Positions 25,591-34,254 of a DNA stretch of 64,000 nt are shown in pieces. A model generated the notes under the pieces. The model saw nothing but the letters and a program-made list of their open reading frames with translations, was not told the DNA's origin and searched no databases. Position numbers and translations under genes: made by a program. The number at the start of each line of letters is the position of its first letter. The first letter of the stretch is position 1. Source of the DNA: Woeseiaceae bacterium (GTDB lineage: Bacteria; Pseudomonadota; Gammaproteobacteria; Steroidobacterales; Woeseiaceae); assembly GCA_028289545.1 (NCBI GenBank), contig JANQPG010000008.1, forward strand, positions 62,001 through 126,000. Reading direction: 5' to 3'.

Positions 25591-26172
25591 ATGAGAAAGC
25601 TAGCAATCCTTACGTTTCAGACGCTCGATGGCGTCATGCAGGGCCCGTCCAGTCCCGATGAGGACCGCTCCGACGGCTTTGAGGCCGGGGGCTGGGCCAA
25701 TCCATGGTGGGGGCCCGTGATGGAAGACGTGCGTAAGGTCGCGATGGCCGATCCTTACGACCTGCTGTTGGGTCGTAAGACGTATGAGCTGTTCGCCGCG
25801 CACTGGTCGTCCGATTCGACGGGCTCACCGGAAGGGAGGCGTATGAACGACGCCACGAAGTATGTCGTCACCCGGGGCAAACCGTCACATTCCTGGGATA
25901 ACACCGTCGTTCTGTCTGGCGAAGCGGTCGAGTCCGTGCGTGACCTGAAGTCTGGCGATGGCCCGCTGCTCCAGGTGCATGGCAGCCGTGATCTCATCCA
26001 GACACTGCACAAGGAGGGCCTGATCGATGAGTATCGTCTTTGGACTTTCCCGATTGTCCTGGGTGAAGGTAAGCGACTGTTTTCGGATGACGCTGCGCCT
26101 ACAGCTATGGATGTTGCCTCGCAAGCCGCTCTGGATTGCGGCGTGGTCCGAAGTGTTCTCGATCCGGCTTAG
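25591..26172 (+). CDS. Dihydrofolate-reductase-fold protein (RibD C-terminal family)
   Basis: A 193-residue protein of the RibD_C (PF01872) group: LAILTFQTLDGVMQGP at the N-terminus, DLLLGRKTYELFAAHW in the middle, and LQVHGSRDLIQTLHKEGLID for NADPH binding near the C-terminus. Stand-alone members are common, and their substrate is usually unknown. A Shine-Dalgarno AAAGGA lies upstream of the ATG. It is divergent from the ArsR/SRPBCC pair, with 247 bp between that holds the ArsR operators. Confidence 0.88.
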   Translation: MRKLAILTFQTLDGVMQGPSSPDEDRSDGFEAGGWANPWWGPVMEDVRKVAMADPYDLLLGRKTYELFAAHWSSDSTGSPEGRRMNDATKYVVTRGKPSHSWDNTVVLSGEAVESVRDLKSGDGPLLQVHGSRDLIQTLHKEGLIDEYRLWTFPIVLGEGKRLFSDDAAPTAMDVASQAALDCGVVRSVLDPA

Positions 26173-26196
26173 CCGTAGCGCCAAACGAGTACTCTC

Positions 26197-27069
26197 ATGT
26201 GCATGAAGAAAACATTCCCCGCAGCAGTTGTACTGTTGCTGCCGTTCGCCACCGCTCACGCCAATGAACCGCCCGCGTACGAGATGCCGAGAACGCATGT
26301 GCTTCCCATAAAAGACAGCGCGACGGACAGACAGTACGAACTCTACGTCAAGTTGCCGGAGAACTATGGCGAGAGTGTGGACGTGAGCCATCCCGTGATC
26401 TATACGACAGACGCTGCCTGGCATATGGATATGTTGTCCGGGGCCACAGAGTATTTGATGCCGGACGCTATCGTCGTCGGAATCTCCTGGGAGAAGAGTC
26501 TCGACCCGGAGCGGGAGTACGCCAGCAGATTTCGGGATTACACCGTCGCTGAGTATTCGGATCCAGAGAGGCAAGCGAGATTTCAAGGCGGGCAGGCGAG
26601 CAATCATCTGCAGTTCATCCGCAACGAGGTGATCGGCTATGTGGAAGAAAACTACCAAGCGGACCCGGGCGAACGCACGTACTTCGGATATTCGCTGGGC
26701 GGAGCGTTCGGCGCTTACATCTTGCTGGCAAAACCGAATACGTTCGAGAGATACATCCTGGGCAGCCCGGCCATCGGTCCGTCGCGAGTCGAATACATGG
26801 ACAATCTCGAAGCCGAAACGGTTGACGAAGCATCAAACCTACGGGTCGATGTTTTTGTGACCATTGGCGAACTGGAACAATCGAAGATGGGGATTACGGA
26901 GGACTTTGTCTCCGTGCTGAAGCGCAGGGCGGACAAAGGATGGGCCGTGACGGGACCTCTGGTTATTGAAGACGCCGATCACGCCGGCGCATTTCCCATG
27001 ACGACGGTGCGTGCTGTGAAGTGGTTGTCGGAGCTAACGGAAGAGCAAGGCGCGCCAGGCTCCGATTAG
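26197..27069 (+). CDS. Exported esterase (PF00756-type alpha/beta hydrolase)
   Basis: A 290-residue periplasmic or secreted hydrolase with a signal peptide (KKTFPAAVVLLLPFATAHA). The esterase family pattern is clear: HPVIYTTDAAWH, then VVGISWEKS, the nucleophile elbow YFGYSLGGAFGAY, and a late His in EDADHAGAFP. The group includes siderophore esterases such as Fes and IroE and acyl-ester hydrolases. Start may be at 26197 (MCMKK) or 26203. It follows the reductase-fold gene by 24 bp and may be cotranscribed with it. Confidence 0.85.
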   Translation: MCMKKTFPAAVVLLLPFATAHANEPPAYEMPRTHVLPIKDSATDRQYELYVKLPENYGESVDVSHPVIYTTDAAWHMDMLSGATEYLMPDAIVVGISWEKSLDPEREYASRFRDYTVAEYSDPERQARFQGGQASNHLQFIRNEVIGYVEENYQADPGERTYFGYSLGGAFGAYILLAKPNTFERYILGSPAIGPSRVEYMDNLEAETVDEASNLRVDVFVTIGELEQSKMGITEDFVSVLKRRADKGWAVTGPLVIEDADHAGAFPMTTVRAVKWLSELTEEQGAPGSD

Positions 27070-27105
27070 GCCCTCCAGACCGCAGGAAGCGAAAGGAGGA
27101 ACCGT

Positions 27106-27438
27106 CTACGCCTTCTCGTGTAAACCAAACACAATGCCTGTCGGGTCTTTGCAATTGCAGAACCTGCCAAAGCCGGGCTCGAAGGGGCCCGGCTCGCCGG
27201 CCTCACCTCCGGCTGCTCGGACCTTGTTCATGGCTTCTTCGAGGTTGTCGACAGCAAAGAAAACATAGATCTGTCGACTGGGATCATCGTCGTGAATGCC
27301 TACTCTCATTGTCGGGGTTTGGAACCATCCGTTTGATCTGTCCAGCTGTGTGTATGTCCACCCGAACACTTGAGTGAAGAATGCCGCGCTTTTTCCCGTA
27401 CTTTTGCCTCCGATTTCCAGATAGCTTGGCGTGCTCAT
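27106..27438 (-). CDS. VOC-family (glyoxalase-like) protein
   Basis: A 110-residue protein of one VOC unit: PSYLEIGGKSTGKSAAFF, FGWTYTQLDR, YVFFAVDNLEEAMNKV and the C-terminal CKDPTGIVFGL. The ATG at 27438 has GAGGAAGA upstream; the longer frame lacks homologous sequence. VOC proteins of this length are often dioxygenases, glyoxalases or resistance proteins; the type cannot be resolved. An AraC regulator is immediately upstream in the same direction and probably controls it. Confidence 0.85.
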   Translation of the reverse strand: MSTPSYLEIGGKSTGKSAAFFTQVFGWTYTQLDRSNGWFQTPTMRVGIHDDDPSRQIYVFFAVDNLEEAMNKVRAAGGEAGEPGPFEPGFGRFCNCKDPTGIVFGLHEKA

Positions 27439-27516
27439 ACCGTATCTTCCTCTTAAATCGCGCGAGAGTAGCGATTGCTGACTGCGGTGTATTGTACAAA
27501 TCCGAACTGACCACAA

Positions 27517-28326
27517 TCAGCGGTCGATGATGAGATGCTGTGCCTCTTGCTGACGAACTTGCCTCGGCGTCAATCCTGAGTACTTCCGGAAATCGCGGTA
27601 CATGTGGCTTTGATCGTAGTAACCCGCTAATACGGCCACGTCTGATATCGACATTGCTTGATCCATCATGGTTTGGTACGCAAGAGAGAAGCGTGCAAGT
27701 TTCGCGCTCCGCGTGGGAGTGCAGCCGGTTGCCTGGGAGTACCGGGAAGAAAAGTGGCGTTCGCTCCATCCGAGGTCATTGGCGAGCGCCTTGATTGTCG
27801 TTTCGCTGCAAGTATTTGATAGTTGTTCCCAAGCCCAGAGTATTTCGCTCCTTGTACTGCGTGTTTTGTTTTTCAGCTTATGGCACAAGAATCGTATCAC
27901 TGCCTCGGAGGCGAAACGTAAGTCCGGACTATTCGTTACCTCTTCAACAAGACTTCTTCCTAACGGACCAAACTCGTCAGCGATGTTCAGACAACTTGGC
28001 GACGATACGATGTCCCGGGTGAAGATCTCGGCTGCGAGCCAAGGTGGCAGAGTCACCTCCAGACACGTTCCACGGTCTTCATTGATTACTCGATGTGGAC
28101 AACCCGATACGCCCACAAAGATCGCGCTGGACCGAAGAGAGGCCGTGCCTGACGCTGCGAACGTCCACGTGGAGCCGACTCCGAATATCATCGTGACAGA
28201 ATCACTGACCGGCTCCACCCTCGAGGACGCGCCAGGGGTGTCCTTGGAGAACGTGTCAATCCGAACACCTAGTTCGCGGAGAGCTCTGGGGAGCTTCACA
28301 GCATGGGTTTGCCAGCGTTGAACCAT
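27517..28326 (-). CDS. AraC-family transcriptional regulator
   Basis: A 269-residue regulator with a non-conserved N-terminal sensor half (about 1-165) and a C-terminal AraC double HTH: TIKALANDLGWSERHFSSRY and ISDVAVLAGYYDQSHMYRDF with the family's closing SGLTPRQVR. The N-terminal half resembles the DUF6597 or cupin-like sensors of AraC proteins that bind small molecules. The VOC gene lies 78 bp downstream in the same direction and is the likely target. Confidence 0.88.
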   Translation of the reverse strand: MVQRWQTHAVKLPRALRELGVRIDTFSKDTPGASSRVEPVSDSVTMIFGVGSTWTFAASGTASLRSSAIFVGVSGCPHRVINEDRGTCLEVTLPPWLAAEIFTRDIVSSPSCLNIADEFGPLGRSLVEEVTNSPDLRFASEAVIRFLCHKLKNKTRSTRSEILWAWEQLSNTCSETTIKALANDLGWSERHFSSRYSQATGCTPTRSAKLARFSLAYQTMMDQAMSISDVAVLAGYYDQSHMYRDFRKYSGLTPRQVRQQEAQHLIIDR

Positions 28327-28493
28327 GTCCTCAGCGTCTCACAACGAGTCGGGCAGCGCGAATCTTTGACGTTGAGGTCCGCTTCTGGCCAGTCTGGCCG
28401 CCGGTAACGAGTACTCTACGTCGGACACGCTCTGGCGTGTGACTTTCTTAATCTCACCGGAACACTGACGATCACCAGGAAAGGACGACGTCG

Positions 28494-29276
28494 ATGAATC
28501 AGAATGAAAAAGCCAGGTACTTCTCGAGCTTGCACGTAGCCGGCAGCCCTTGCTTGTTGTACAACGTTTGGGATGCGGGCGGAGCGCAAGCAGTGGAAAA
28601 GGCGGGAGCCAGAGCCATCGCCACGGGCAGCTGGTCGATCGCAGCGGCGCACGGGTTTGAAGATGGCGAGGCGGCGTCACTCGACTTCGTCGAAAAGATC
28701 GTGGAGCGGATTTGTGCAAGCGTATCATTGCCCGTCACTGTCGACTTCGAGAGCGGATACGCCGAGGCTCCCGAGGATGTTGCGAAGAACGCCCGGCGCA
28801 TCATCGAGTCCGGCGCAGTGGGCATCAACTTCGAAGATCAGATTATCGGACGCAGTGGGCTGTTCGACACGGCGGCTCAAAGCGATCGGATAGCAGCAAT
28901 TCGTGAGTCGGCCAACGAGGCCGGTATTGATCTGTTTATCAACGCGCGCACAGACCTCTTTCTGCAGGCTGCGGCGGATCATCCTCTTGCGGAGCTGATC
29001 GACGCTGCGAAACAGAGAGCGGACGCCTATGAGAACGCAGGTGCAAGCGGCTTTTTTGCGCCAGGGCTCATAGAGGAAGGAGCCATTGGCGAGCTGTGCC
29101 AACACGTCGGACTGCCAGTGAACGTCATGATGATGGACGGCGCGCCGACGCTTGCCAGGCTGCGCGAACTTGCCGTCTCTCGCGTCAGCTACGGCCCTTT
29201 GCCATTCCTTTCGTTCATGGACACGTTCAGGGGACAGGCGGAGACCATCTATTCGAATGCAGCGCATGGCCGTTGA
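28494..29276 (+). CDS. Isocitrate lyase/phosphoenolpyruvate-mutase family enzyme
   Basis: A 260-residue TIM-barrel enzyme: LLYNVWDAGGAQAVEKAG at the start, LPVTVDFESGY for Mg binding, GINFEDQIIG and FINARTDLFL further on. The motif KxxCxxG of true isocitrate lyases is missing. The protein belongs to the small group close to PEP mutase, 2-methylisocitrate lyase and oxaloacetate hydrolase, which splits or rearranges C-C or C-P bonds. The ATG has GGAAAGGACG upstream. It is divergent from the AraC gene and stands alone. Confidence 0.88.
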   Translation: MNQNEKARYFSSLHVAGSPCLLYNVWDAGGAQAVEKAGARAIATGSWSIAAAHGFEDGEAASLDFVEKIVERICASVSLPVTVDFESGYAEAPEDVAKNARRIIESGAVGINFEDQIIGRSGLFDTAAQSDRIAAIRESANEAGIDLFINARTDLFLQAAADHPLAELIDAAKQRADAYENAGASGFFAPGLIEEGAIGELCQHVGLPVNVMMMDGAPTLARLRELAVSRVSYGPLPFLSFMDTFRGQAETIYSNAAHGR

Positions 29277-29319
29277 ATCACGCCTGACTTGGGCTAATTC
29301 AACGGTTCTGCATACTCGC

Positions 29320-29347
29320 CGACCTGGAGGAGCTTCCTTCCAGGTCG
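29320..29347. terminator. Stem-loop between convergent genes
   Basis: A perfect 9-bp stem CGACCTGGA ... TCCAGGTCG with a 10-base loop lies 44 bp behind the PEP-mutase-like gene and about 115 bp from the end of the convergent serine-hydrolase gene. The symmetry and position fit a bidirectional transcription stop. There is no U-tract, so Rho-independent action is uncertain. The remaining gap to 29462 shows nothing. Confidence 0.45.
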
Positions 29348-29462
29348 ACTGACCGCTACTGACGCAAGGTTAACATTCGTAGGGCGCGCGAAAAAGGTCG
29401 GAGCCTGCCATTGCGAGCAACTGGCTTCCGGGAGTATTTATTGAAGTCGCCGGGTGACAGCC

Positions 29463-30581
29463 TTACTGTTGTTCTTCGACGGTCAATTCGTACAAGCGTT
29501 CCGCCGTAACGTCCGGCGATGCGCTGTCGCTGTTGGCCATGACGACCACGCTAATATCGTTTTCGGCGTCGATGAGAATGTGTGACCGGTGTCCGGCGAA
29601 CCACCCGCCATGTCGCGCAATGCTCGTACCATCGATCTCGTGAATCCCGAGTCCGTAGCTTCGGCTTGCAGCTTGTCGTGTAAGCATCTTCTCTCGTAAG
29701 GTCATCGACAGAACCGCGTCGTTGCCATGCCCCAGGAGAAATCGTGTGAGCTTGGACAGATCGAGTGCCGTTGACTGTATGCCAAAGGCGGGTGTCATGG
29801 CATCGGCATGGTGATATTCGCGGAGATGTCGAGCTCCAACACGTTGTCCCACTCCCGCAAAAGGCTTTTCCTCACTGGGAATGAGGCGCCCGATGGGCGT
29901 GTAGCCGCGCGAAATAGTGTCAGCCGGACCGCCCGTGCGCGTCGCCGTCATGTGCAGCGGTTGCAGAACCCGCGACTGTAGTACCTTGCCATAGCTTTCG
30001 CTCTCCACGGTTGCGGCCACCAGACCAAGCGTCGCGTAACCGATATTGGAGTAATGTTGCCGTTCGCCTGGCGGCGCTCGTAGCGAGGTTGTTCGCAGGT
30101 AACTACGGAGATCGGTCTGAGAGGGGAACTCGGCATGGAACCAATATCCAAAATCACCTTCGCGCGTCAGACCTGAAGTGTGGGTCAAAAGGTGTTCAAC
30201 GGTGATGGGTCGGGCCCCGGCGATAGGGGTATCGAGGATGTCGGATGCGTTCGCGCCCAATGCCAGAGCGCGGTCTTCGACAAGCTTTAGTACCAGCGTC
30301 GCTGTCAATACCTTCGACAAGGACCCGCAATACAAAACCGTGTCGGCTGTCATCGCCCGGCGTGTTTCGATATCGGCGTAGCCACTCGCGCCGCTAAATA
30401 CGATTCGATTGCCACGGGTCACAACGACACTGATTCCGGGAACTCCCTGTTCCTCGCGCACTTGTTCCAGCAGCGCCTGGTATGACGAATCGCTGGACGC
30501 TACCGCGGATGCGAGCAGCAGGGTGGCGGCTAGAGGTCCAATCACCGAAATACTCCGTGTCCTATGCAATTGAAGGGTCAC
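29463..30581 (-). CDS. Periplasmic serine hydrolase coupled to the Kef-TIR gene
   Basis: A 372-residue exported protein (signal peptide IGPLAATLLLASAVA) of the PF00144 fold. The catalytic motifs are complete: GSLSK (SxxK), YSN (YxN) and ARHGG (HxG). It would act in the periplasm as a DD-peptidase, D-aminopeptidase or esterase. Its ATG overlaps the stop of the antiporter-TIR gene as ATGA, so it is translated together with it. This coupling is unusual, because the neighbour is an ion transporter with a cytoplasmic TIR domain. No other gene follows, and the next gene is convergent. Confidence 0.85.
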   Translation of the reverse strand: MTLQLHRTRSISVIGPLAATLLLASAVASSDSSYQALLEQVREEQGVPGISVVVTRGNRIVFSGASGYADIETRRAMTADTVLYCGSLSKVLTATLVLKLVEDRALALGANASDILDTPIAGARPITVEHLLTHTSGLTREGDFGYWFHAEFPSQTDLRSYLRTTSLRAPPGERQHYSNIGYATLGLVAATVESESYGKVLQSRVLQPLHMTATRTGGPADTISRGYTPIGRLIPSEEKPFAGVGQRVGARHLREYHHADAMTPAFGIQSTALDLSKLTRFLLGHGNDAVLSMTLREKMLTRQAASRSYGLGIHEIDGTSIARHGGWFAGHRSHILIDAENDISVVVMANSDSASPDVTAERLYELTVEEQQ

Positions 30582-32365
30582 CGACCTAACCGGCTTGCGT
30601 GTATCAGGTCAAGAACCGATGGAGCGACAACCTGACCTTCTGGCTTCGCATTCAGCCAGCTAACGGCCGCTTCGAGCTCTTCGCCGCGCAGTAACCAGTC
30701 TGTTCCGCGTTCCCGATCGCTCCATCGGCCAGCGTGTTCCGAGAGCCGCGTGTATTCCTTGATCCAGCCTTCATCCCGCGTCAGTGTATCTTCCAGTTGA
30801 CGAATCTGTTCACGATCTGCGACGTCGAAAACGCCGGATGCCGGCAACAACTGCAGGTCGGAGATGTTAGCCGGCAGATTCTCGATCGCTACTTCGTCAA
30901 TAACGACGGGTACCAAGCGCTTCTGGTGTGCCCGAACCTGGTCCAGTTCCCATTGGCACCATTTCGAGCCGATCGAATCCGGGCTGACCAGGAACACGAT
31001 GACATCCGAGCGAGTGATTAGATATCGGAGAAACTCTTGCCACTCCTCACCGAACGGAAGATCGCTACTGTCGATGGCCACACTCATCCACTGGCCTTCG
31101 AGGCGATCTTTCAGGCGTTTGGCAGATTCCGCCTCACTTCGGGAGTAGCTAATGAACACACGCAACTTCCTGCCGCCGGCATCGTGATTGCGGAAGATGA
31201 CGAACAGAACGGGTGTCAGCAGCATGGATAAAGCGACAACGAGCAAGAGTTGCTCCGCGATCTGTATGGGCAACACGCCGTTTGCGATGGAGAAGGAGAG
31301 CAGCACGAAACCGAACTCGCCAGCCTGAGCGAGGCCAAGGGCGACCAGCCAGCCGTCTTTGCCCTTGACGTTGAATGCGCGTGCAAGCCCGTACAGCACC
31401 GCTGCTTTAAGGGTGACCAGGCCGAGCGTCATCGCGACGATGCTGCCGAAATTCTCCGCCAGCAAGGCGAAGTTAATGCTCGCACCCACGGTGACAAAAA
31501 ACAGGCCGAGGAGCAGGCCCTTGAAGGGCTCAATGTCGCTCTCCAGCTCGTGGCGATACTCGCTGTTCGCAAGAAGAACACCAGCCAGGAGCGTGCCGAG
31601 CGCCGGTGACAGGTCGACCAGCACCATCAGCGACGATACGCCGATGACGACCAGCAGCGCGACAGCGACAAAGAGTTCCGGCAGCCGTGTCTTTGCGACG
31701 GCGCGGAAGATCGGCCGAGCAAGGTAGCCACCCCCAATCACGACGAACGCGATTGCACCAAGCGCAACAAGCAATTGTTGCCAGGGCGCCATTCCGGCCG
31801 CCAGGCTCAGACCGGCAAGATCGTCGCCATCGGGGGCGACGTCCAACAGTTCCGGCATGGCCAGCAGCGGCAGGATAGCCAGCATTGGGATAACCGCGAC
31901 GTCCTGAAACAGCAGTACATTCAAGCTGGCCTGGCCGCCGTCGGTCTTGATCAGACCCTTCTCGTTCAGGGTCGGAAGCACCATTGCTGTCGATGAGAGC
32001 GCCAGGACCATGCCGATCACAAGCGATACGTTCCACGGCTGTCCCAAAGCCATTGCGATTGCTGCGATAAGCAGAATCGAAACGCCGACCTGCAGTCCGC
32101 CAAGCCCCAAGAGGCGACTACGCTGCTGCCAGAGCATTCGCGGCTCGAGTTCCAGGCCGACGATAAACATTAGCAACACAACGCCGAACTCGGCGAAATG
32201 CTGGATGCTGACGACATCGACAGCCAGCAGAGCTAAAAGAGGGCTGATCGCGATGCCGGCGAGCAGATAGCCCAGCATGGACCCTAGCCCCAGGCGTGTC
32301 GTAATCGGCACTGCGATAACGCCGGCAATGAGGAACAGAGAAGCAAGGAGCAAGAAATCAGACAT
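30578..32365 (-). CDS. CPA2 (Kef-type) cation/proton antiporter fused to a TIR domain
   Basis: A 595-residue protein. Residues 1 to about 395 are a complete Kef-type antiporter with some twelve helices, including MFIVGLELEP, NVLLFQDVAVIP and ESDIEPFKGLLLGLFF, the segment that in KefC contacts the regulatory domain. At the point where KefB/KefC carry an RCK (TrkA-N) NAD-binding domain, this protein has a TIR domain instead: VFISYSRSE at about 403, SPDSIGSKWCQWELD with the conserved Glu at about 473, followed by the helical tail YTRLSEHAGRW and LLRGEELEAA that accompanies TIR domains in other bacterial proteins. The Glu corresponds to the catalytic residue of TIR NADases. Ion flux controlled by NAD or a nucleotide signal, or NAD loss linked to ion leak, are possible modes; both are inference. 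Confidence 0.88.
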   Translation of the reverse strand: MSDFLLLASLFLIAGVIAVPITTRLGLGSMLGYLLAGIAISPLLALLAVDVVSIQHFAEFGVVLLMFIVGLELEPRMLWQQRSRLLGLGGLQVGVSILLIAAIAMALGQPWNVSLVIGMVLALSSTAMVLPTLNEKGLIKTDGGQASLNVLLFQDVAVIPMLAILPLLAMPELLDVAPDGDDLAGLSLAAGMAPWQQLLVALGAIAFVVIGGGYLARPIFRAVAKTRLPELFVAVALLVVIGVSSLMVLVDLSPALGTLLAGVLLANSEYRHELESDIEPFKGLLLGLFFVTVGASINFALLAENFGSIVAMTLGLVTLKAAVLYGLARAFNVKGKDGWLVALGLAQAGEFGFVLLSFSIANGVLPIQIAEQLLLVVALSMLLTPVLFVIFRNHDAGGRKLRVFISYSRSEAESAKRLKDRLEGQWMSVAIDSSDLPFGEEWQEFLRYLITRSDVIVFLVSPDSIGSKWCQWELDQVRAHQKRLVPVVIDEVAIENLPANISDLQLLPASGVFDVADREQIRQLEDTLTRDEGWIKEYTRLSEHAGRWSDRERGTDWLLRGEELEAAVSWLNAKPEGQVVAPSVLDLIHASRLGR

Positions 32366-32477
32366 CGCCAGATCGCCTTGGGTCAGGACGCATCAGCATT
32401 CTGTACGAGGCCGGGACTCGGTGTCTACGGGGCGAGGGCGGCCGTGGGAGGAGAGGGTGGATCGCTCCGGTGAAATG

Positions 32478-32621
32478 GCCAGGTGGCTTGCCGGACAGCC
32501 GATAGCCACTATTGCGAACATTCTCGGGTTTGCGGATCAGGCGCATTTCTCAAGAGAGGTGAAAGCGCAAACCGGATATTCGCGGTCCGAGCATCGGTCC
32601 TGGACAGAATGTTGGAATTAG
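32478..32621 (+). pseudogene. Remnant of an AraC-family HTH gene
   Basis: In one frame the segment encodes PIATIANILGFADQAHFSRE followed by VKAQTGYSRSEHR, the second HTH of an AraC regulator (usual form: IADIALRLGFSDQSHFSREF, then TGxSPxxYR). No start codon, no first HTH and no sensor part precede it; upstream in frame lies the start of the antiporter-TIR gene on the other strand. It is a C-terminal relic of about 40 codons. The rest of the 32366-32945 spacer holds the short frame at 32836 and the two divergent promoters. Confidence 0.65.
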
Positions 32622-32835
32622 GAAATGGTTGAAGCAAATTTGAGTCGAGCGTCATATTCCTAGGGCGGTTCTAGATTCTTCCGTAGACTAGACCGAAAAC
32701 CTGCTATTACCGGCGATCTTGGCGACGCGCTTGCCACGCAGGAAGAGTCTTTGGACCAAAAAGGTAGGGTGGGTAACCTCTTTGGTTCGTGTCAAAATCC
32801 AGTTTGTCGCTCATACCGAATTGGATGCCGATTAC

Positions 32836-32949
32836 ATGCTGACTCTCGAAGAAAGGAATCGAGCCGCAGTTGCACGAAGCAATCCTGAGGGGAAAAACCT
32901 CGGTTTACTGCAACCGGCGACGAACCGCAGCGGGGAGGGCGAACGATGA
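32836..32949 (+). CDS. Possible 37-residue coupled upstream ORF
   Basis: A short frame (MLTLEERNRAAVARS ... NRSGEGER) ends in TGA overlapping the ATG of the next gene as ATGA. The frame is open back to 32719, so a longer version with TTG or GTG start is possible. The overlap suggests it may be translated to feed ribosomes into the RES-like gene. The product is polar and matches nothing I know. It may equally be a non-coding leader. Confidence 0.3.
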   Translation: MLTLEERNRAAVARSNPEGKNLGLLQPATNRSGEGER

Positions 32950-34190
32950 GCGATATCGGTCGATCGGATGACGTGGTGTACCGTCAACGGGCCCTGGAAT
33001 TACGCGAGATGCTCACTTCCCTGAGTGACCACGATGTGCCCGTGCCGGGTATGACGCGGCGGGTCACCGATCTTCGTGCGCAGTTGCTCGCCGATGTGGG
33101 AATTCCACTCTCGACTTTTCGCGGTACGCTAAAACAGGTGCCTTCGGAGCTGCTCAACGAGATGGCGCGGAAGATAATGGACACCGTGTTCCCGACTTTC
33201 TCGGACACCGTAAAGTTCGATCCCGAGCAAGTACTGGAGAAGATGCGCCGCGACCTCGGCGACCAACACGGCGAATTGTTCGATGCTGTGGAAGATCATC
33301 TGGCCGGGGAGAAATCACGCGACGAGCGACAGGAGCGACGTTACGCAGGCGATCGCAATATGTCTCGTGGACGCTACTTCACGGTCTGCGACGACTCCGG
33401 GGGAGGCGACTCGCAGACGTTGTGCCGGGAACTGTTCGCTTACGTCAATTCATACGTACCGGGGTGGATCTTCGTCGGCGACCCCTGGGATTCCGAGTTG
33501 TACCAGAAGCTCGGCGGCGACAATGCTCCTGAAGAGATGCGTAACTGCGTCTACGTTTTCATGCTGGAGCCGCTTGACGACAGTGAACATGCGGCCTACC
33601 AGCAGGCATACATGCCCGTCCTCGAGCAACTCGCGAACCCGAATGGCCTCAAGATACTGCCGATACCCGTGCGCTGGTACGACGTCGAAATCCCCCTGGT
33701 GCTGGATTTGCGGCAGCCCGAGGCGCAGGACTGGCTCTTCCGGTTTTTCAGGGCCGGCGACGGCGCTGTGCTGGTCAAACCCACGGAACCGGCCCGGTCG
33801 TTTATCGATATGCTGCCGGCGCTGTACCACCCGTACCGCGGCGGATCGGGCGTCACCGCCGGTATCGGTTCTTGGCTCAGGACCATGGGCGTAAACGCGC
33901 TGGTGTATCCGTCGTCACGAAGCGATGCGTCGATTCAGGTCGATTCCGAAGGCGAGCTGATTTCAGCGCGCGGCTGGAACCTGATTGCCTATCTCGATGA
34001 AGCACCGACTGATCGACAGATACATGTCGATTCCAACCCATGGTACAGCTTTGAAGGCGCCGGCTACGAGGGCGTCGAAGTCCACCGGGCGGGCGGCTCC
34101 TGGCATCTCTCCGGCATCGAGAAGGGATATGACTGGACGCGCAAACTCATTCTGAATGCGCTGGAAGGCGGTCGAAAGCTGGCTGATTAG
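32946..34190 (+). CDS. Large protein with a RES-like segment, unknown function
   Basis: A 414-residue soluble protein in three parts. Residues 1-135 are helical and highly charged. Residues 140-285 form an alpha/beta region (GRYFTVCDDSGGGDS, IFVGDPWDSELYQKLGG, VYVFMLEPLDDSE) that I do not recognise. Residues about 306-350 read IGSWLRTMGVNALVYPSSR and GWNLIAYL, close to the conserved core of RES-domain proteins (ART-like fold, NAD phosphorylases of toxin-antitoxin systems). No antitoxin-like gene of the Xre/MbcA type is next to it. It starts with GGGGAGGGCGA upstream and lies head-to-head with the antiporter-TIR gene. Family assignment is tentative. Confidence 0.5.
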   Translation: MSDIGRSDDVVYRQRALELREMLTSLSDHDVPVPGMTRRVTDLRAQLLADVGIPLSTFRGTLKQVPSELLNEMARKIMDTVFPTFSDTVKFDPEQVLEKMRRDLGDQHGELFDAVEDHLAGEKSRDERQERRYAGDRNMSRGRYFTVCDDSGGGDSQTLCRELFAYVNSYVPGWIFVGDPWDSELYQKLGGDNAPEEMRNCVYVFMLEPLDDSEHAAYQQAYMPVLEQLANPNGLKILPIPVRWYDVEIPLVLDLRQPEAQDWLFRFFRAGDGAVLVKPTEPARSFIDMLPALYHPYRGGSGVTAGIGSWLRTMGVNALVYPSSRSDASIQVDSEGELISARGWNLIAYLDEAPTDRQIHVDSNPWYSFEGAGYEGVEVHRAGGSWHLSGIEKGYDWTRKLILNALEGGRKLAD

Positions 34191-34254
34191 GAGGACACAC
34201 GCCGCAACGAAGGCCCGCCGCCCGGTTTTAGCTCGAATCCGACCCGGGTAACCG

